Assembly: GCF_011038655.2 (NCBI RefSeq)
Contig: NZ_CP064954.1
Span: forward strand, 620,001 to 684,000
Source: Corynebacterium lizhenjunii
GTDB lineage: Bacteria > Actinomycetota > Actinomycetes > Mycobacteriales > Mycobacteriaceae
Direction of reading: 5' to 3'
DNA: 64,000 nucleotides
Of the stretch, positions 7,740 to 16,199 are shown piece after piece. Every line of letters starts with the position of its first letter. Position 1 is the first letter of the stretch. Made by a program: the position numbers and the translations under genes. The notes under the pieces are model-generated. The model saw nothing but the letters and a program-made list of their open reading frames with translations. It did no database searches and had not been told where the DNA came from.

Positions 7740-8402
7740 ATGACTGTGCTTATTTTGCTCTCCCATGGCTCGCGCCACCCGGGTGCGGCGCCTGGCATTG
7801 ACCGCCTGGCCGATGCCGTGGCCTCCCTGACCGGGCTGCCCACCGTGCCAGCCCACCTGGAGCTGTGTTCACCTTCGCTTGCCGATGCCGCCCGCGCCAT
7901 CGCCGTGGACTACCCCCAGGAAAGCGAGGTGCTGGTGGTGCCGTTGCTGTTTACCCAAGGTTTCCACGCCCGCTGGGACGTTCCTGCCCAGGTTGCAGCT
8001 GCCTCCGAGGCTTCCGGGTTGAACCTGCGGGTAACTCGCGGGCTGGGCACTGGCCCGGATATGGCACAGGTGCTTGCAGAAAGAGTCACTGACCCGCGGG
8101 CTCATCTGGTGGTCTATGCAGTGGGCTCAACTGATCGAATGCCGAACACCGAGGTCGAGCGGCTGGCTGTTCGCCTAGCGGACATCACCGGTCAATCCAC
8201 CTCGGTGGCCTTCGCTACTCGCGGTGGGGTGAATGCTATCGCCCGGCAACGCGAGGTGTATCCCCACCTGGAAATCCTCCCGCTGTTTGTTACCCAGGGC
8301 CTGCTCCTGGACGCAGTGGGGGAGGACCTGCAACCCCTTCAAGAGGCTCTGGCGCCGCTGATTGCGCGCCGGGTCCGAGCTTATTCGAAAGTTGGTGTCT
8401 AA
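7740..8402 (+). CDS. Sirohydrochlorin ferrochelatase (SirB/CysY-like)
   Basis: A 220-residue CbiX/SirB-type chelatase that would insert iron into sirohydrochlorin to form siroheme for the sulfite reductase. The N-terminal LILLSHGSRHPGA holds the catalytic histidine; VLVVPLLFTQGFHARWDVP carries the second conserved histidine-containing segment. The second half repeats the fold (THLVVYAVGSTD-like). It starts one base after the cysX stop and overlaps the next gene by TAATG, so it is in the sir operon. In C. glutamicum the corresponding gene is cysY. Confidence 0.82.
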   Translation: MTVLILLSHGSRHPGAAPGIDRLADAVASLTGLPTVPAHLELCSPSLADAARAIAVDYPQESEVLVVPLLFTQGFHARWDVPAQVAAASEASGLNLRVTRGLGTGPDMAQVLAERVTDPRAHLVVYAVGSTDRMPNTEVERLAVRLADITGQSTSVAFATRGGVNAIARQREVYPHLEILPLFVTQGLLLDAVGEDLQPLQEALAPLIARRVRAYSKVGV

Positions 8403-9406
8403 TGCGTGCACTTATTCTTATTGCCCTGGCCGGGTTTGCGGCCCAATTGGTCGATGGCGGCATCGGCATGGGCTTTGGTGTTACCTCAACGACTATTTTG
8501 CTGCTGGCCGGTTTGGGCCCCGCCCAAGCTTCTGCGGTGGTCCACACCGCTGAGCTGGGTACGACCTTCGCCTCCGGCATATCTCACTGGCGCTTTGGCA
8601 ACGTGCACTGGCCTACCGTGCTCGCTTTGGGCGTGCCAGGCGGTATTGCGGCCTGCGCGGGTGCGCTGCTGCTCTCGAGCATCTCGCTGGAGGCCGCTAC
8701 CCCGTGGACCTCGGCCATCCTCACAGTCATCGGCGTGAGCCTGGTGTGGCGCTTCTCCCGCGGCCGTACCCGCCGCGCTGTATCCACTAAACACCACTCC
8801 CGGGGATTCCTGGTGGGCCTGGGCCTAGTGGGCGGATTTGTCGATGCCTCCGGTGGCGGCGGCTGGGGCCCGGTGTCTACCTCCACCCTGATGGCGGTAG
8901 GGCGCGAGCAGCCGCGCCGCATTGTCGGTACGGTCAACACCGCGGAGTTCCTGGTGACCTTCGGCGCCACCGCGGGATTTGTGGTGGGCCTGTGGGAAGA
9001 GCTCGTTGCCCACGCTGCTGCGGTGGGTGCGCTGCTTGTCGGCGGCGTGTTGGCGGCCCCGGTGGCAGCCTGGCTGGTTTCCCGCGTCAACCCGGTTGCC
9101 TTGGGCGGCCTGGTGGGCACTGCCATCGTGGTGCTCAACCTGCCCAAGATTATCGATGTCCCCGCCTGGGCCCAGTTGATTATCGCCATCATCGGTGTCA
9201 CCGCCACCATCACTGGCGTGCGCCGCTACCGCCGCGCCCTGGCTGCTGACCAAGCTGCCGATGCCGCCGCAGCGAACGAGCAGGCTGCCGGCGACGTCGC
9301 CCACAACGCAAAGACCACCCCGGCGGAAGCCGAGCTGGAGGAGGACGCAGAGCTGGCACAGGGGGCATCGGCAAACTCGCCCGAGCTGGCATACCGCTCC
9401 AGCTAG
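8402..9406 (+). CDS. cysZ: TSUP (TauE/SafE, DUF81) transporter, CysZ-like
   Basis: A 334-residue polytopic membrane protein of the TSUP family. It begins with the family motif GFAAQLVDGGIGMGFG and repeats it in the second half (GLVGGFVDASGGGGWGPV). About eight hydrophobic segments are seen before an Ala/Glu-rich cytoplasmic tail of ~60 residues. C. glutamicum CysZ, at the same operon position, takes up sulfate; with no sulfate-reducing genes here, sulfite, thiosulfate or a sulfonate is as plausible. The tail contains two copies of the TGCCGATGCC word (9256 forward, 9364 reverse). Start overlaps the chelatase stop. Confidence 0.8.
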   Translation: MRALILIALAGFAAQLVDGGIGMGFGVTSTTILLLAGLGPAQASAVVHTAELGTTFASGISHWRFGNVHWPTVLALGVPGGIAACAGALLLSSISLEAATPWTSAILTVIGVSLVWRFSRGRTRRAVSTKHHSRGFLVGLGLVGGFVDASGGGGWGPVSTSTLMAVGREQPRRIVGTVNTAEFLVTFGATAGFVVGLWEELVAHAAAVGALLVGGVLAAPVAAWLVSRVNPVALGGLVGTAIVVLNLPKIIDVPAWAQLIIAIIGVTATITGVRRYRRALAADQAADAAAANEQAAGDVAHNAKTTPAEAELEEDAELAQGASANSPELAYRSS

Positions 9407-10137
9407 CCCTCCTGCAAGCCCGCCACCTGGCCAATAACATAGACCGCCGGCGGGGCAATACCCTGCGCCGCGATGTCTGCGCCCAAGCGCCCCAACGTGG
9501 TGCGCAGGCGCCGCTCGCCGCGCAGGGTTCCTTCTTGAATAAGAGCCACCGGGGTCTCCGCAGCCAACCCGCCGTCGATGAGCGCCTGCGCAATCGCGCC
9601 GGCGTTTTTTACCCCCATAATCACACTCAGTGTCGCCCCGCTGGCCGCCAGCGCCGACCAATCCACCAGACTGCGCGGATGCCCCGGCGGCAGATGCCCG
9701 GAGACCACCGTGAAGGCGTGCACCATCCCGCGCTGAGTAATCGGAGTGCCCGCCAACCCCGGCACCGCCACCGCGGAGGTCACCCCCGGCACCACCGTGC
9801 ACGCCACTCCCGCAGCCGCCAACGCCTGGACCTCCTCAAAGCCGCGACCAAAGACGAACGGATCGCCGCCTTTGAGCCGCACCACCCGCCGGCCGGCGCG
9901 CGCGTGCTCGATGAGCAGCGCGTTGATCTTTTCCTGCGAAATCGACGCGGTGTAGGGCAGCTTAGAGACGTCAATGACCAGCTTGTCGCTGGTGTCCAGG
10001 AACTGCTCCAGCTGCGCGGCGGGGCCCAGGTGGTCAGCCAAAATCACGTCCGCGGCCTCCAAGGCGCGCAGGCCACGCACGGTGATGAGGTCCCAGGCTC
10101 CTGGGCCACCTCCTACCAAAGTCACAGGATAATTCAT
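9403..10137 (-). CDS. cobA: Uroporphyrinogen-III C-methyltransferase (SUMT)
   Basis: A 244-residue single-domain SAM methyltransferase that turns uroporphyrinogen III into precorrin-2. Family motifs are present: VTLVGGGPGAWDLITVRG at the N-terminus, VRLKGGDPFVFGRG, VVPGVTSA and TPITQRGM. It lies convergent with cysZ, overlapping by 4 bp, and completes the siroheme supply for sulfite reductase except for the NAD-dependent dehydrogenase, which I do not see. ATG 10137 has a minus-strand TATACT box 8 bp upstream (10151-10146) and no Shine-Dalgarno, so it is probably leaderless. Confidence 0.9.
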   Translation of the reverse strand: MNYPVTLVGGGPGAWDLITVRGLRALEAADVILADHLGPAAQLEQFLDTSDKLVIDVSKLPYTASISQEKINALLIEHARAGRRVVRLKGGDPFVFGRGFEEVQALAAAGVACTVVPGVTSAVAVPGLAGTPITQRGMVHAFTVVSGHLPPGHPRSLVDWSALAASGATLSVIMGVKNAGAIAQALIDGGLAAETPVALIQEGTLRGERRLRTTLGRLGADIAAQGIAPPAVYVIGQVAGLQEG

Positions 10138-10145
10138 AGCGGATC

Positions 10146-10154
10146 AGTATAGGG
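10146..10154. promoter_or_regulatory. Overlapping back-to-back -10 boxes for cobA and the tobH-like gene
   Basis: AGTATAGGG reads TATACT on the minus strand (10151-10146), 8 bp before the cobA ATG. It reads TATAGG on the plus strand (10149-10154), 9 bp before the ATG at 10164. The whole divergent spacer is only 26 bp. Confidence 0.5.
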
Positions 10155-10163
10155 TGGTTGAAC

Positions 10164-11195
10164 ATGAGCACCGATTCTGAGCCCGACTACTGGTCTGGGC
10201 AGCAGCACTACGACGCGGAGATGGTCCGCTTTTTTGATGTCGCGCATGAAGGCGCGCAGGTGCGGGCCGTGGCCGCTGCCGTCCCGGCGTTGGAGGCGGC
10301 GCTCTATGGCTCTACGCCGCGCGCCATCGTGGTGTTGCCCACGGACCATGTGGCGCGGGTGTGCGCACAGTTTGTGGCGCGCACGTTTGCCGCTGTGCCG
10401 CTGGTGGTTGCAGATGAGCTGCCGACTTTCGTTGGTGCCTTGGATGTTGTGGTGGTGCTGGGCGAGCGCGCTGAGTGCGACCAGACCAGCCAGGCTCTGC
10501 TGACGGCAGCTAGGCGCGGTGCGCAATGCGTGGCCGTGGTGCCCGGCGTTGGGCCCCTGCTTGCCGATGCCACCTCGTGTGCCACCATCATCGGGGCCCT
10601 GCCAACCGCTACGGCGGGTTCCCCTGCGCGCTATATCAGCGCCTTGGAGGCTATTTGCTCAGCTGCCTCCCAGCCTGCGGCGGTGACGCAAGCGTACCTG
10701 GCGGGTCTTGCCTCGGAACTGGATGCGGAGGTCGAGGCCCTGGGCCCGGACCGTGACGTTAGCGTCAATCCGGCCCGGCAGTTGCGCGACTTTGCGGAGG
10801 ACTGCCTGGTCTTTCATACCGGCGCCCCGCTGGCCGAGGTCGCCGCGGCGCTTTTTGCCCGCGCCGGCCTGGGCGCTGGAGTAGTAGAGCCGGAGGATGT
10901 GCCGCAGATTCGCGCGCGCTACCCGCAGGCGCAGCCGGATCCTTTCTATGATCCCTTCCTGGATGGCCCCGGCTCCGGGCCGGACGCTGACTTTGGGTGG
11001 ACCGTGTTTAGGGCTAGCCCAAAGGTGATTGTCTGGGCTGGGGCTGTTGCCCAGGAGCAAGCCCCAGGAGACGATGGCCAGACTCTAATCCTGTCGGCCG
11101 CTAGTGACACCGCCCACCCCTTGCAGTTGATTACGCGCGCTTTTGCCGCTGCAGCGCTGGATGCTTCCCCGGATACTGCACCGGATGCCGCCTAG
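10164..11195 (+). CDS. TobH-like/SIS-type phosphosugar isomerase-like protein (Rv3256c type)
   Basis: A 343-residue protein. The N-terminal part resembles a SIS fold (AIVVLPTDHVARVCAQFVART, then LDVVVVLGERAECD), and the gene sits immediately before manA, as Rv3256c does in Mycobacterium, where the product is annotated as a conserved or TobH protein. A role in sugar-phosphate handling near mannose metabolism is an inference from context only. ATG 10164 was preferred over the in-frame TTG 10158 because the TATAGG box leaves a normal 9-bp gap to it. A short stretch at 10562 encodes LADA with the TGCCGATGCC word. Confidence 0.65.
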   Translation: MSTDSEPDYWSGQQHYDAEMVRFFDVAHEGAQVRAVAAAVPALEAALYGSTPRAIVVLPTDHVARVCAQFVARTFAAVPLVVADELPTFVGALDVVVVLGERAECDQTSQALLTAARRGAQCVAVVPGVGPLLADATSCATIIGALPTATAGSPARYISALEAICSAASQPAAVTQAYLAGLASELDAEVEALGPDRDVSVNPARQLRDFAEDCLVFHTGAPLAEVAAALFARAGLGAGVVEPEDVPQIRARYPQAQPDPFYDPFLDGPGSGPDADFGWTVFRASPKVIVWAGAVAQEQAPGDDGQTLILSAASDTAHPLQLITRAFAAAALDASPDTAPDAA

Positions 11196-11213
11196 GTTAT
11201 CCGCCCCACCTGA

Positions 11214-11239
11214 CACATATTTTATGCACATATTTTATG
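11214..11239 (+). repeat. Tandem duplication of CACATATTTTATG before manA
   Basis: Two perfect 13-bp copies (11214-11226, 11227-11239). The second copy supplies an in-frame ATG at 11237, but it directly abuts the AGGAG Shine-Dalgarno and is probably a decoy. Confidence 0.85.
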
Positions 11240-11254
11240 AAGGAGTTCCCTGTC

Positions 11255-12445
11255 ATGGACCAGCTTGTCCCTGCCGTGCGCCATTACTCTTGGGGGTCGC
11301 GCAGCCTGATCCCACAGCTGCTGGGTCAGCCGGAGTCCAGCCAACCGGTGGCAGAGCTGTGGTATGGCGCCCACCCGGCGGCGCCTTCGCAGTTGGGTGG
11401 CCAGCGCGATGCCCACGGCGCAAGCATGGGCCTGGATGCCTACCTGCAGCAGCACCCGCAGCAGCTGGGCCCGCACGCGGAGACTGGTTTGCCGTTTTTG
11501 CTCAAGCTCTTGGCAGCCGATGAGGTCCTCTCTTTACAGGCCCACCCTTCCATGGAACAGGCCCGGGAGGGCTTCGCGCGCGAAAACTCCCTGGGAATTG
11601 ACTTGGATGCCGCCTCCCGCAATTACAAGGACGCTTCCCATAAGCCGGAGTTGATCGTTGCGCTGACGCCTTTCTACGCGATGGCGGGCTTCCGGCCGCT
11701 TGCGCAGACCTTGGAGCTTTTTGCGGCATTGGGCTCCCCGGAGCTGGACCGCTACCTTGGGATGGTCAGCACCGATGATGAGGAAGCCAGCCTGCAGGCG
11801 TTGTTTACTACTTGGATTACCATTCCGGCCGCTGCCCGCCGGGAGCTTATCTCCTCCGTGGTGGACGCAGCACCGCGTGTGCCCAGCGGCTGGATGTCGC
11901 AGGTGATGGATACCGTGCTGGAGATTCACCAGCAGTACCCGGGGGACATTGGCGTGCTGGGGGCGTTGCTGCTCAACCATGTGCAGTTGCAGCCTGGCGA
12001 GGCCGTTTTCTTGGCCGCCGGCCAGCTCCATGCTTACGTGCGGGGCCTGGGCGTGGAGGTCATGGCGAATTCGGACAATGTGTTGCGCGGTGGCCTGACG
12101 TCGAAGAACGTGGATGTCCCCGAGTTGGTGAAGGTCCTGTCCTTCGGCGCGCTGGCGCAGCCGCAGGTCCACGCTCAGCAGACTGCCGGTACCCCCGCCG
12201 GCGTCGAAGCGTGGGAATACCAGGTTCCGGTGGAGGAGTTCAACGTCACCCGCTACGAGTGCAGCCCCGGGGCCCAAGGCGATCTGCTCGCTACTGGCCC
12301 AGCGATTGCGCTGTGCACTTCCGGCGAGCTTCAGATTGGCCAGCTGCGCCTCAACCCTGGCGATGCCGCCTGGATTCCCGCCGATACCCCCGCCCCGCAC
12401 CTCAGCACCCCCAGCGGCGCCCAATTTTTCCTGGCCTACGCGTAG
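11255..12445 (+). CDS. manA: Mannose-6-phosphate isomerase, class I
   Basis: A 396-residue type I phosphomannose isomerase linking fructose-6-phosphate to mannose-6-phosphate. Zinc-binding and active-site segments are visible: AELWYGAHP, LLAADEVLSLQAHPSMEQA, and GEAVFLAAGQLHAYVRGLGVEVMANSDNVLRGG in two parts. ATG 11255 follows AAGGAG (11240-11245) at 9 bp; the in-frame ATG at 11237 lies upstream of that site and is not favoured. It follows the tobH-like gene by 59 bp on the same strand and is likely expressed with it. Length is normal for the family. Confidence 0.93.
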   Translation: MDQLVPAVRHYSWGSRSLIPQLLGQPESSQPVAELWYGAHPAAPSQLGGQRDAHGASMGLDAYLQQHPQQLGPHAETGLPFLLKLLAADEVLSLQAHPSMEQAREGFARENSLGIDLDAASRNYKDASHKPELIVALTPFYAMAGFRPLAQTLELFAALGSPELDRYLGMVSTDDEEASLQALFTTWITIPAAARRELISSVVDAAPRVPSGWMSQVMDTVLEIHQQYPGDIGVLGALLLNHVQLQPGEAVFLAAGQLHAYVRGLGVEVMANSDNVLRGGLTSKNVDVPELVKVLSFGALAQPQVHAQQTAGTPAGVEAWEYQVPVEEFNVTRYECSPGAQGDLLATGPAIALCTSGELQIGQLRLNPGDAAWIPADTPAPHLSTPSGAQFFLAYA

Positions 12446-12642
12446 CCCCGCTTCCACGGCGGGAACCGGCCCCTCCTCGCTGAGCTCTGGGCCCCGACTC
12501 TCCGCCGCGCAGCGACGTCGTTACCGCGCCCGAAAGGGCCTATGCACGCACGTCTAGCCCCTTCCGCGCGCTTTTTGTCGTCGCGGTTGGGGCTGTGTGC
12601 TTTCCGATGCCGCCGCATCCCTTCTGGCTGGTCTGCTGGCGG

Positions 12643-13749
12643 CTAGCCTTCCGGTGGGGAGTTGGTGGGTGGGTAGGTGGTGGGTGTGGCTGATGGTGGT
12701 GTGGGCGCGGGCCGGGTTTGTATTGGTGGTGCGCCACCGGGTGCTTGCCACCCAACCCCGGTACCCATGCGTACCATCCGACCCCGGGCTATCGGGATAC
12801 CGTCTGGCGGGTGGTCTTCATTGGCACCGTTATGGTGCGGACACAATGGGGTGAGGTTTGACATGTTGGTCTGGCCACCCCGGTTCCAAGGGTGGATGTG
12901 GTGAATCTGGCACTTATCAAACGGCAAGTGACAGTCTATCCAGGAGCATTCCGCACCCTCGGCAAGTAGCAATAAGCGTTGCTTAGAGTTAGCGCTACGC
13001 GAATAACGGTACAAATCCAGAGGACCATGCTCACGCGATAGCGCTGCGATAAACCCGTAGTCCAGGCACAGTCGTTCCAGGAGGTCTTTACCGGTGAGGA
13101 TGGCGCCGTTGGAGGCGCGGACGCGGATATCGGCATCGGTGGGGTAGCGGCCGGGGTTGTGCATCCGGTCGACGAACTCACAAATCTGATCCAGGTAGAT
13201 AGGGATGATCGGGATGTAGCGTTGTTTGCCAGCGCCCCCGCCCCTGAAGGCTGCCAGGAAGCTTTCTACTTGATCTTGAGGGTCAACCACAGCGTGGACA
13301 TCCATAATGTCCACAGACTTGCCCGTGGCTTTGAGCGTGGCCAGCCCATTAGCGTGATGGGTAAGGCTTACGCCTTCTTTAACCTCACGCGGCTTGGCAA
13401 GTTTCTTTAACTGCTCTCGCGCAACGGCCTCAATCTGTGCGGCAGGCGTCTTGCACAGTTTGACGCGCAGTTTCCATTTGCCGAGTTTGTCGGCAACTCG
13501 CTTGGTTTTGGACTCGATGAAGTCTAAGGCTTCAGCGGAATGGCCTTGGGTGCGGGCAGCGGTTAGGGCTTTGTATTGCAAGCCGGTAAACGAGGTCTGT
13601 CCGTAGTAGGTGTTATACAGCGTGACGTACTTGCGTGCGACAAACGGGCACAGCCCATTTGCGGTGAGGTCTTCGACGCTGTGGCCGGCGAAACCAGCTA
13701 GTGCGTCGATGACGGGGCCTTGGCCCGCAAGTAGTGTCTCGAAGTTCAT
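12643..13749 (-). CDS. HNH endonuclease of the DUF222/13E12-like type
   Basis: A 368-residue protein with an alpha-helical N-terminal part and a C-terminal HNH nuclease. CSWIDCHLPFDKCQIHHIHP followed by WNRGGQTNMSNLTPLCPHHN contains the H-H, N and H residues with CxxC-like zinc ligands. A Pro/Thr-rich tail of ~45 residues ends the protein and looks unstructured. Such HNH proteins are multicopy in corynebacteria and mycobacteria, with unknown physiological role. ATG 13749 is preceded by GGTGG; an alternative GTG at 13767 adds six residues. The codon use in the middle (AT-richer) differs from adjacent manA, hinting at acquisition. The repeats at 13.9-14.2 kb lie directly upstream. Confidence 0.8.
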   Translation of the reverse strand: MNFETLLAGQGPVIDALAGFAGHSVEDLTANGLCPFVARKYVTLYNTYYGQTSFTGLQYKALTAARTQGHSAEALDFIESKTKRVADKLGKWKLRVKLCKTPAAQIEAVAREQLKKLAKPREVKEGVSLTHHANGLATLKATGKSVDIMDVHAVVDPQDQVESFLAAFRGGGAGKQRYIPIIPIYLDQICEFVDRMHNPGRYPTDADIRVRASNGAILTGKDLLERLCLDYGFIAALSREHGPLDLYRYSRSANSKQRLLLLAEGAECSWIDCHLPFDKCQIHHIHPWNRGGQTNMSNLTPLCPHHNGANEDHPPDGIPIARGRMVRMGTGVGWQAPGGAPPIQTRPAPTPPSATPTTYPPTNSPPEG

Positions 13750-14234
13750 GCCACCGAGAATAAACACTATTGCGTGGCGTTCGCAAGGGTTATCGGAAAA
13801 TTGTCCACTCGAGTGTGCAATGAGGGTAAACTTTGGGACGATCTACCGATGGTAATGGGGGCACCCACACGGGGGTAGCTCGATTGTGGCGCATAAACGG
13901 GATTGCGGTCAGGATGTCGGCGCCCGGGTCGCGGAAACGGACCGCGTGGGGCCGCCCGGCGGTGAGAGTTGGCGGGCAGCATGCGGGTCACGTGTAGGCG
14001 GCAGGCGGTAGCGAGGGGAGTCGCGCTGTCGGTGTCAGGTCGCGGAAGTGGGCCACGCGTAGACGACAGGCGGTAGCGGTGGCAGTCGGGGTGTCGGCAG
14101 CCGGCGGTAGCGATGGCAGCCAGGATGTTGGCACCCGGGCCGTGGAGACGGGGCACGCATGGGCCGCTAGGCAACCAGTCTTGGCAAGCCGGACCTGGGC
14201 CGGCAGGCGGCGGGGTGTAGTCGATGTGGGAACG
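13750..14234. repeat. Noncoding block with decayed long repeats
   Basis: No convincing gene is seen in these ~485 bp. From ~13910 to 14200 related segments recur: AGGATGTCGGCGCCCGGGTC near 13911 and AGGATGTTGGCACCCGGGCC near 14122, each followed by GTGGAGACGG/GCGGAAACGG-like text. GGCAGGCGGTAGCG occurs near 13997 and in a close variant near 14067. The pattern is two or three diverged copies of a ~110-bp unit. The HNH promoter should lie at the left end of the block. Confidence 0.5.
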
Positions 14235-15071
14235 TCAGGGGGCGGGTTCGGGCTCAGTGGGGTCTGGCTCGATGGTGGTGGCCAGCGTAGAGGTGGTGGA
14301 TTCTTGGTCGTCTTGGGAGCCGTCGGATTCCAGGAGTGGAGTGTCGCTTTCCTCTTCGGTTGGCTCGGCTGGGACCGTGGGTTCGGAGGTGGTACTCGGT
14401 CCTGTGGTTGAAGGTTCCTCCGTGGTAGGACCGGTTGAGGAACCTTGGGTGCTTCCGGGAGTCGACGCGGAGCTGGTATCGGGTTCGGTGGTGGCGTCTG
14501 GGCGCTGGGGGCGCGTGGTGTCCGGGGGAGTCTCAGCAGAAGTCTTAGTGCCGGGGGCAGGACGTTCGGGTTGGCCTGGAGTAGGTGATTCTGGTCGAGG
14601 ACCGGTCTGCCCTGGGCGCTGCGGTGCTTGTGGTGCTTGCGGGGAGCCGGGGGTATTGGCGGGGCCGGCAGCAGCGGTAGGGGCGTTGGCGGCGGTTGCG
14701 GGGGCATCGGCAGACACGGCATCCTCGCGCGAGCCGGAGATGTTGGGTGGGCGGTAGAACGTGGTGGGCTGGGAGTCCGCCTTGGTGGTATTGAACGCCG
14801 CGTTGGGAGGCAAGAAAGGATCATCGCTTGCCAGAGCCACCGTGCGTCCGGACTTGGGGGAGTCTGTGTCCTCGGTGGGGCGCACGAAGTCACCAACGGA
14901 GGCCGGCCGGGAGGTGGTGTGGGTGACAACTACGCCATGAGCTTGATTCGTGGCACTATCAGAAGTGGAAGAACCCGGCGTGCCCAGGCGCCACACCCCA
15001 GTGCCAACGGCACATGCAACGAGCACGCCAACGGCGATGAAGATAAGCACACGACGCGTATCTGCTTTCAC
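14235..15071 (-). CDS. Membrane-anchored Pro/Thr/Ser-rich protein
   Basis: A 278-residue protein: a short basic start (VKADTRR), one hydrophobic segment (VLIFIAVGVLVACAVGTGVW), then ~230 residues rich in Pro, Thr, Ser, Gln and Glu, ending PEPAP. This is the layout of a type II-anchored protein or uncleaved-signal protein with a long disordered stalk facing the wall. No enzymatic domain is visible. GTG 15071 is supported by GGAAGG eight bases upstream; the frame is open 36 codons further up but lacks a ribosome site. It carries one TGCCGATGCC copy (14703 on the plus strand) encoding SADAPA. Function unknown. Confidence 0.6.
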   Translation of the reverse strand: MKADTRRVLIFIAVGVLVACAVGTGVWRLGTPGSSTSDSATNQAHGVVVTHTTSRPASVGDFVRPTEDTDSPKSGRTVALASDDPFLPPNAAFNTTKADSQPTTFYRPPNISGSREDAVSADAPATAANAPTAAAGPANTPGSPQAPQAPQRPGQTGPRPESPTPGQPERPAPGTKTSAETPPDTTRPQRPDATTEPDTSSASTPGSTQGSSTGPTTEEPSTTGPSTTSEPTVPAEPTEEESDTPLLESDGSQDDQESTTSTLATTIEPDPTEPEPAP

Positions 15072-15172
15072 CGGGGTTTCCTTCCGAAACTGCAGCTGTG
15101 GTAACAAGTTGGTAACAACACTACCATGCTTCACAAACATGGCATCCCTACAAGCATCAAGGAGTACAAGGC

Positions 15173-15523
15173 ATGACAACGTGGGACCGGGAAGTGTTCG
15201 GCTCTGAGGTCAACGGCGATTTTTTAGATGAGTTGCTCAGCCTGGAAGACGAAGACGTGGTAGAGACCGTCCGTGACGTCATTGTGGCAGCCGTGAGCGG
15301 GCAGGCTTCTGAGGCGGAAGAAGAAAACGCGTTGGCTGCCGCCACCATCGCGGCACTGTGGGCGGGAGCACCGTTTAGCGCCAGCGACATTGTCCGGGCG
15401 TATCCATTCATTCGGGACCTGGCGGGTTCAGGGGATGAGGAACTCAATGAGCAGGCCGCGGAGATTTTGCAACGGGTGGAAGAAGACCATGATGTCGATG
15501 CCTACATCGAGGCGCTGAGCTAA
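15173..15523 (+). CDS. DUF4259-like protein
   Basis: A 116-residue acidic protein beginning MTTWDREVFGSEVNGDFLDEL, like the DUF4259 family start (xTWgxgxFxnDxAxDfxDEL). It is rich in Glu and Ala, with helices predicted by eye throughout and no membrane segment. The gene is followed by tmk after 10 bp (AAGGAG between them), so the two are probably co-transcribed. The role of the family is not known to me. ATG 15173 follows AAGGAGTACAAGGC at a suitable distance. Confidence 0.65.
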   Translation: MTTWDREVFGSEVNGDFLDELLSLEDEDVVETVRDVIVAAVSGQASEAEEENALAAATIAALWAGAPFSASDIVRAYPFIRDLAGSGDEELNEQAAEILQRVEEDHDVDAYIEALS

Positions 15524-15533
15524 GGAGTTCGAC

Positions 15534-16172
15534 GTGATTATTGCGGTTGAGGGCATAGACGGCGCCGGCAAAAACACGCTGGTGGGGCGGTTACGGGCGG
15601 AATTGGATGTGCCGGTGCGGGTGTTGGCTTTCCCGCGTTATGCAGATTCGGTTCATGCCCAGCTGGCGCAGGCGGCGCTGTTTGGAAAGATGGGGGACCT
15701 CATTGACTCTGTCCACGGCATGGCCACGCTGTTTGCACTCGACCGCTTTGGGGCGCGCGAGGAGCTGTGCTTTGCGGACGAGGAGGTGCTGCTCTGTGAC
15801 CGCTATGTGGCCTCTAATGCGGCGTATTCCGCAGCGCGGCTGGGGGATGATTCCGTTTGTGATTGGGTAGCGGACCTGGAGTTTTCTACTCTGGGCCTGC
15901 CCCGGCCGGACCTGCAGATCTTCTTGGACACCGCCGTGGATCTGGCTGGCCAACGCGCCAGCCAGCGTGCGGTCGAAGATGCTACGCGTAAGAAGGACGA
16001 GTACGAAAAGAACGCCTCCTTGCAGGCTGATACCGCTGCGGCCTACCGGCGCTTGGCCGCACGCGAGTGGGGCGGCCAGTGGATAGTGTCCGCGGATGTG
16101 GATAGGATTACCCGTGATGTAGTGGCACTAGTGGCGCAAAGGACTGCGCCGCCGCACGCGGCGCAGTCTTAG
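15534..16172 (+). CDS. tmk: dTMP kinase
   Basis: A 212-residue thymidylate kinase phosphorylating dTMP to dTDP. The P-loop is GIDGAGKNT (residues ~7-15); the usual residue after Lys is Thr or Ser, so Asn is a small departure. The DRY-type motif CDRYVASNAAYSAA and the substrate-binding FPRYADS are present. It lies directly upstream of mtrA, the order found in other actinobacteria. GTG 15534 follows AAGGAG at 15523-15528. Its last codons form a GC-rich hairpin, and its reading frame is the same as that of mtrA with no stop in between except its own TAG. Confidence 0.9.
   Translation: MIIAVEGIDGAGKNTLVGRLRAELDVPVRVLAFPRYADSVHAQLAQAALFGKMGDLIDSVHGMATLFALDRFGAREELCFADEEVLLCDRYVASNAAYSAARLGDDSVCDWVADLEFSTLGLPRPDLQIFLDTAVDLAGQRASQRAVEDATRKKDEYEKNASLQADTAAAYRRLAAREWGGQWIVSADVDRITRDVVALVAQRTAPPHAAQS
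16142..16168 (+). terminator. 11-bp hairpin at the end of tmk
   Basis: GACTGCGCCGC and GCGGCGCAGTC are perfect complements separated by 5 bases. The hairpin lies inside the final tmk codons, just before its TAG, and has only TT after it. It may attenuate transcription into mtrA rather than end it fully. Confidence 0.5.
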
Positions 16173-16199
16173 GGAACTGGTGCTTCGGTAGCAGGCACC

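Noticed and set aside
13767..14174. 135-codon minus-strand frame upstream of the HNH gene
   Set aside because: It runs through the decayed repeats, is Pro/Arg/His-rich without a domain, and has no ribosome site.
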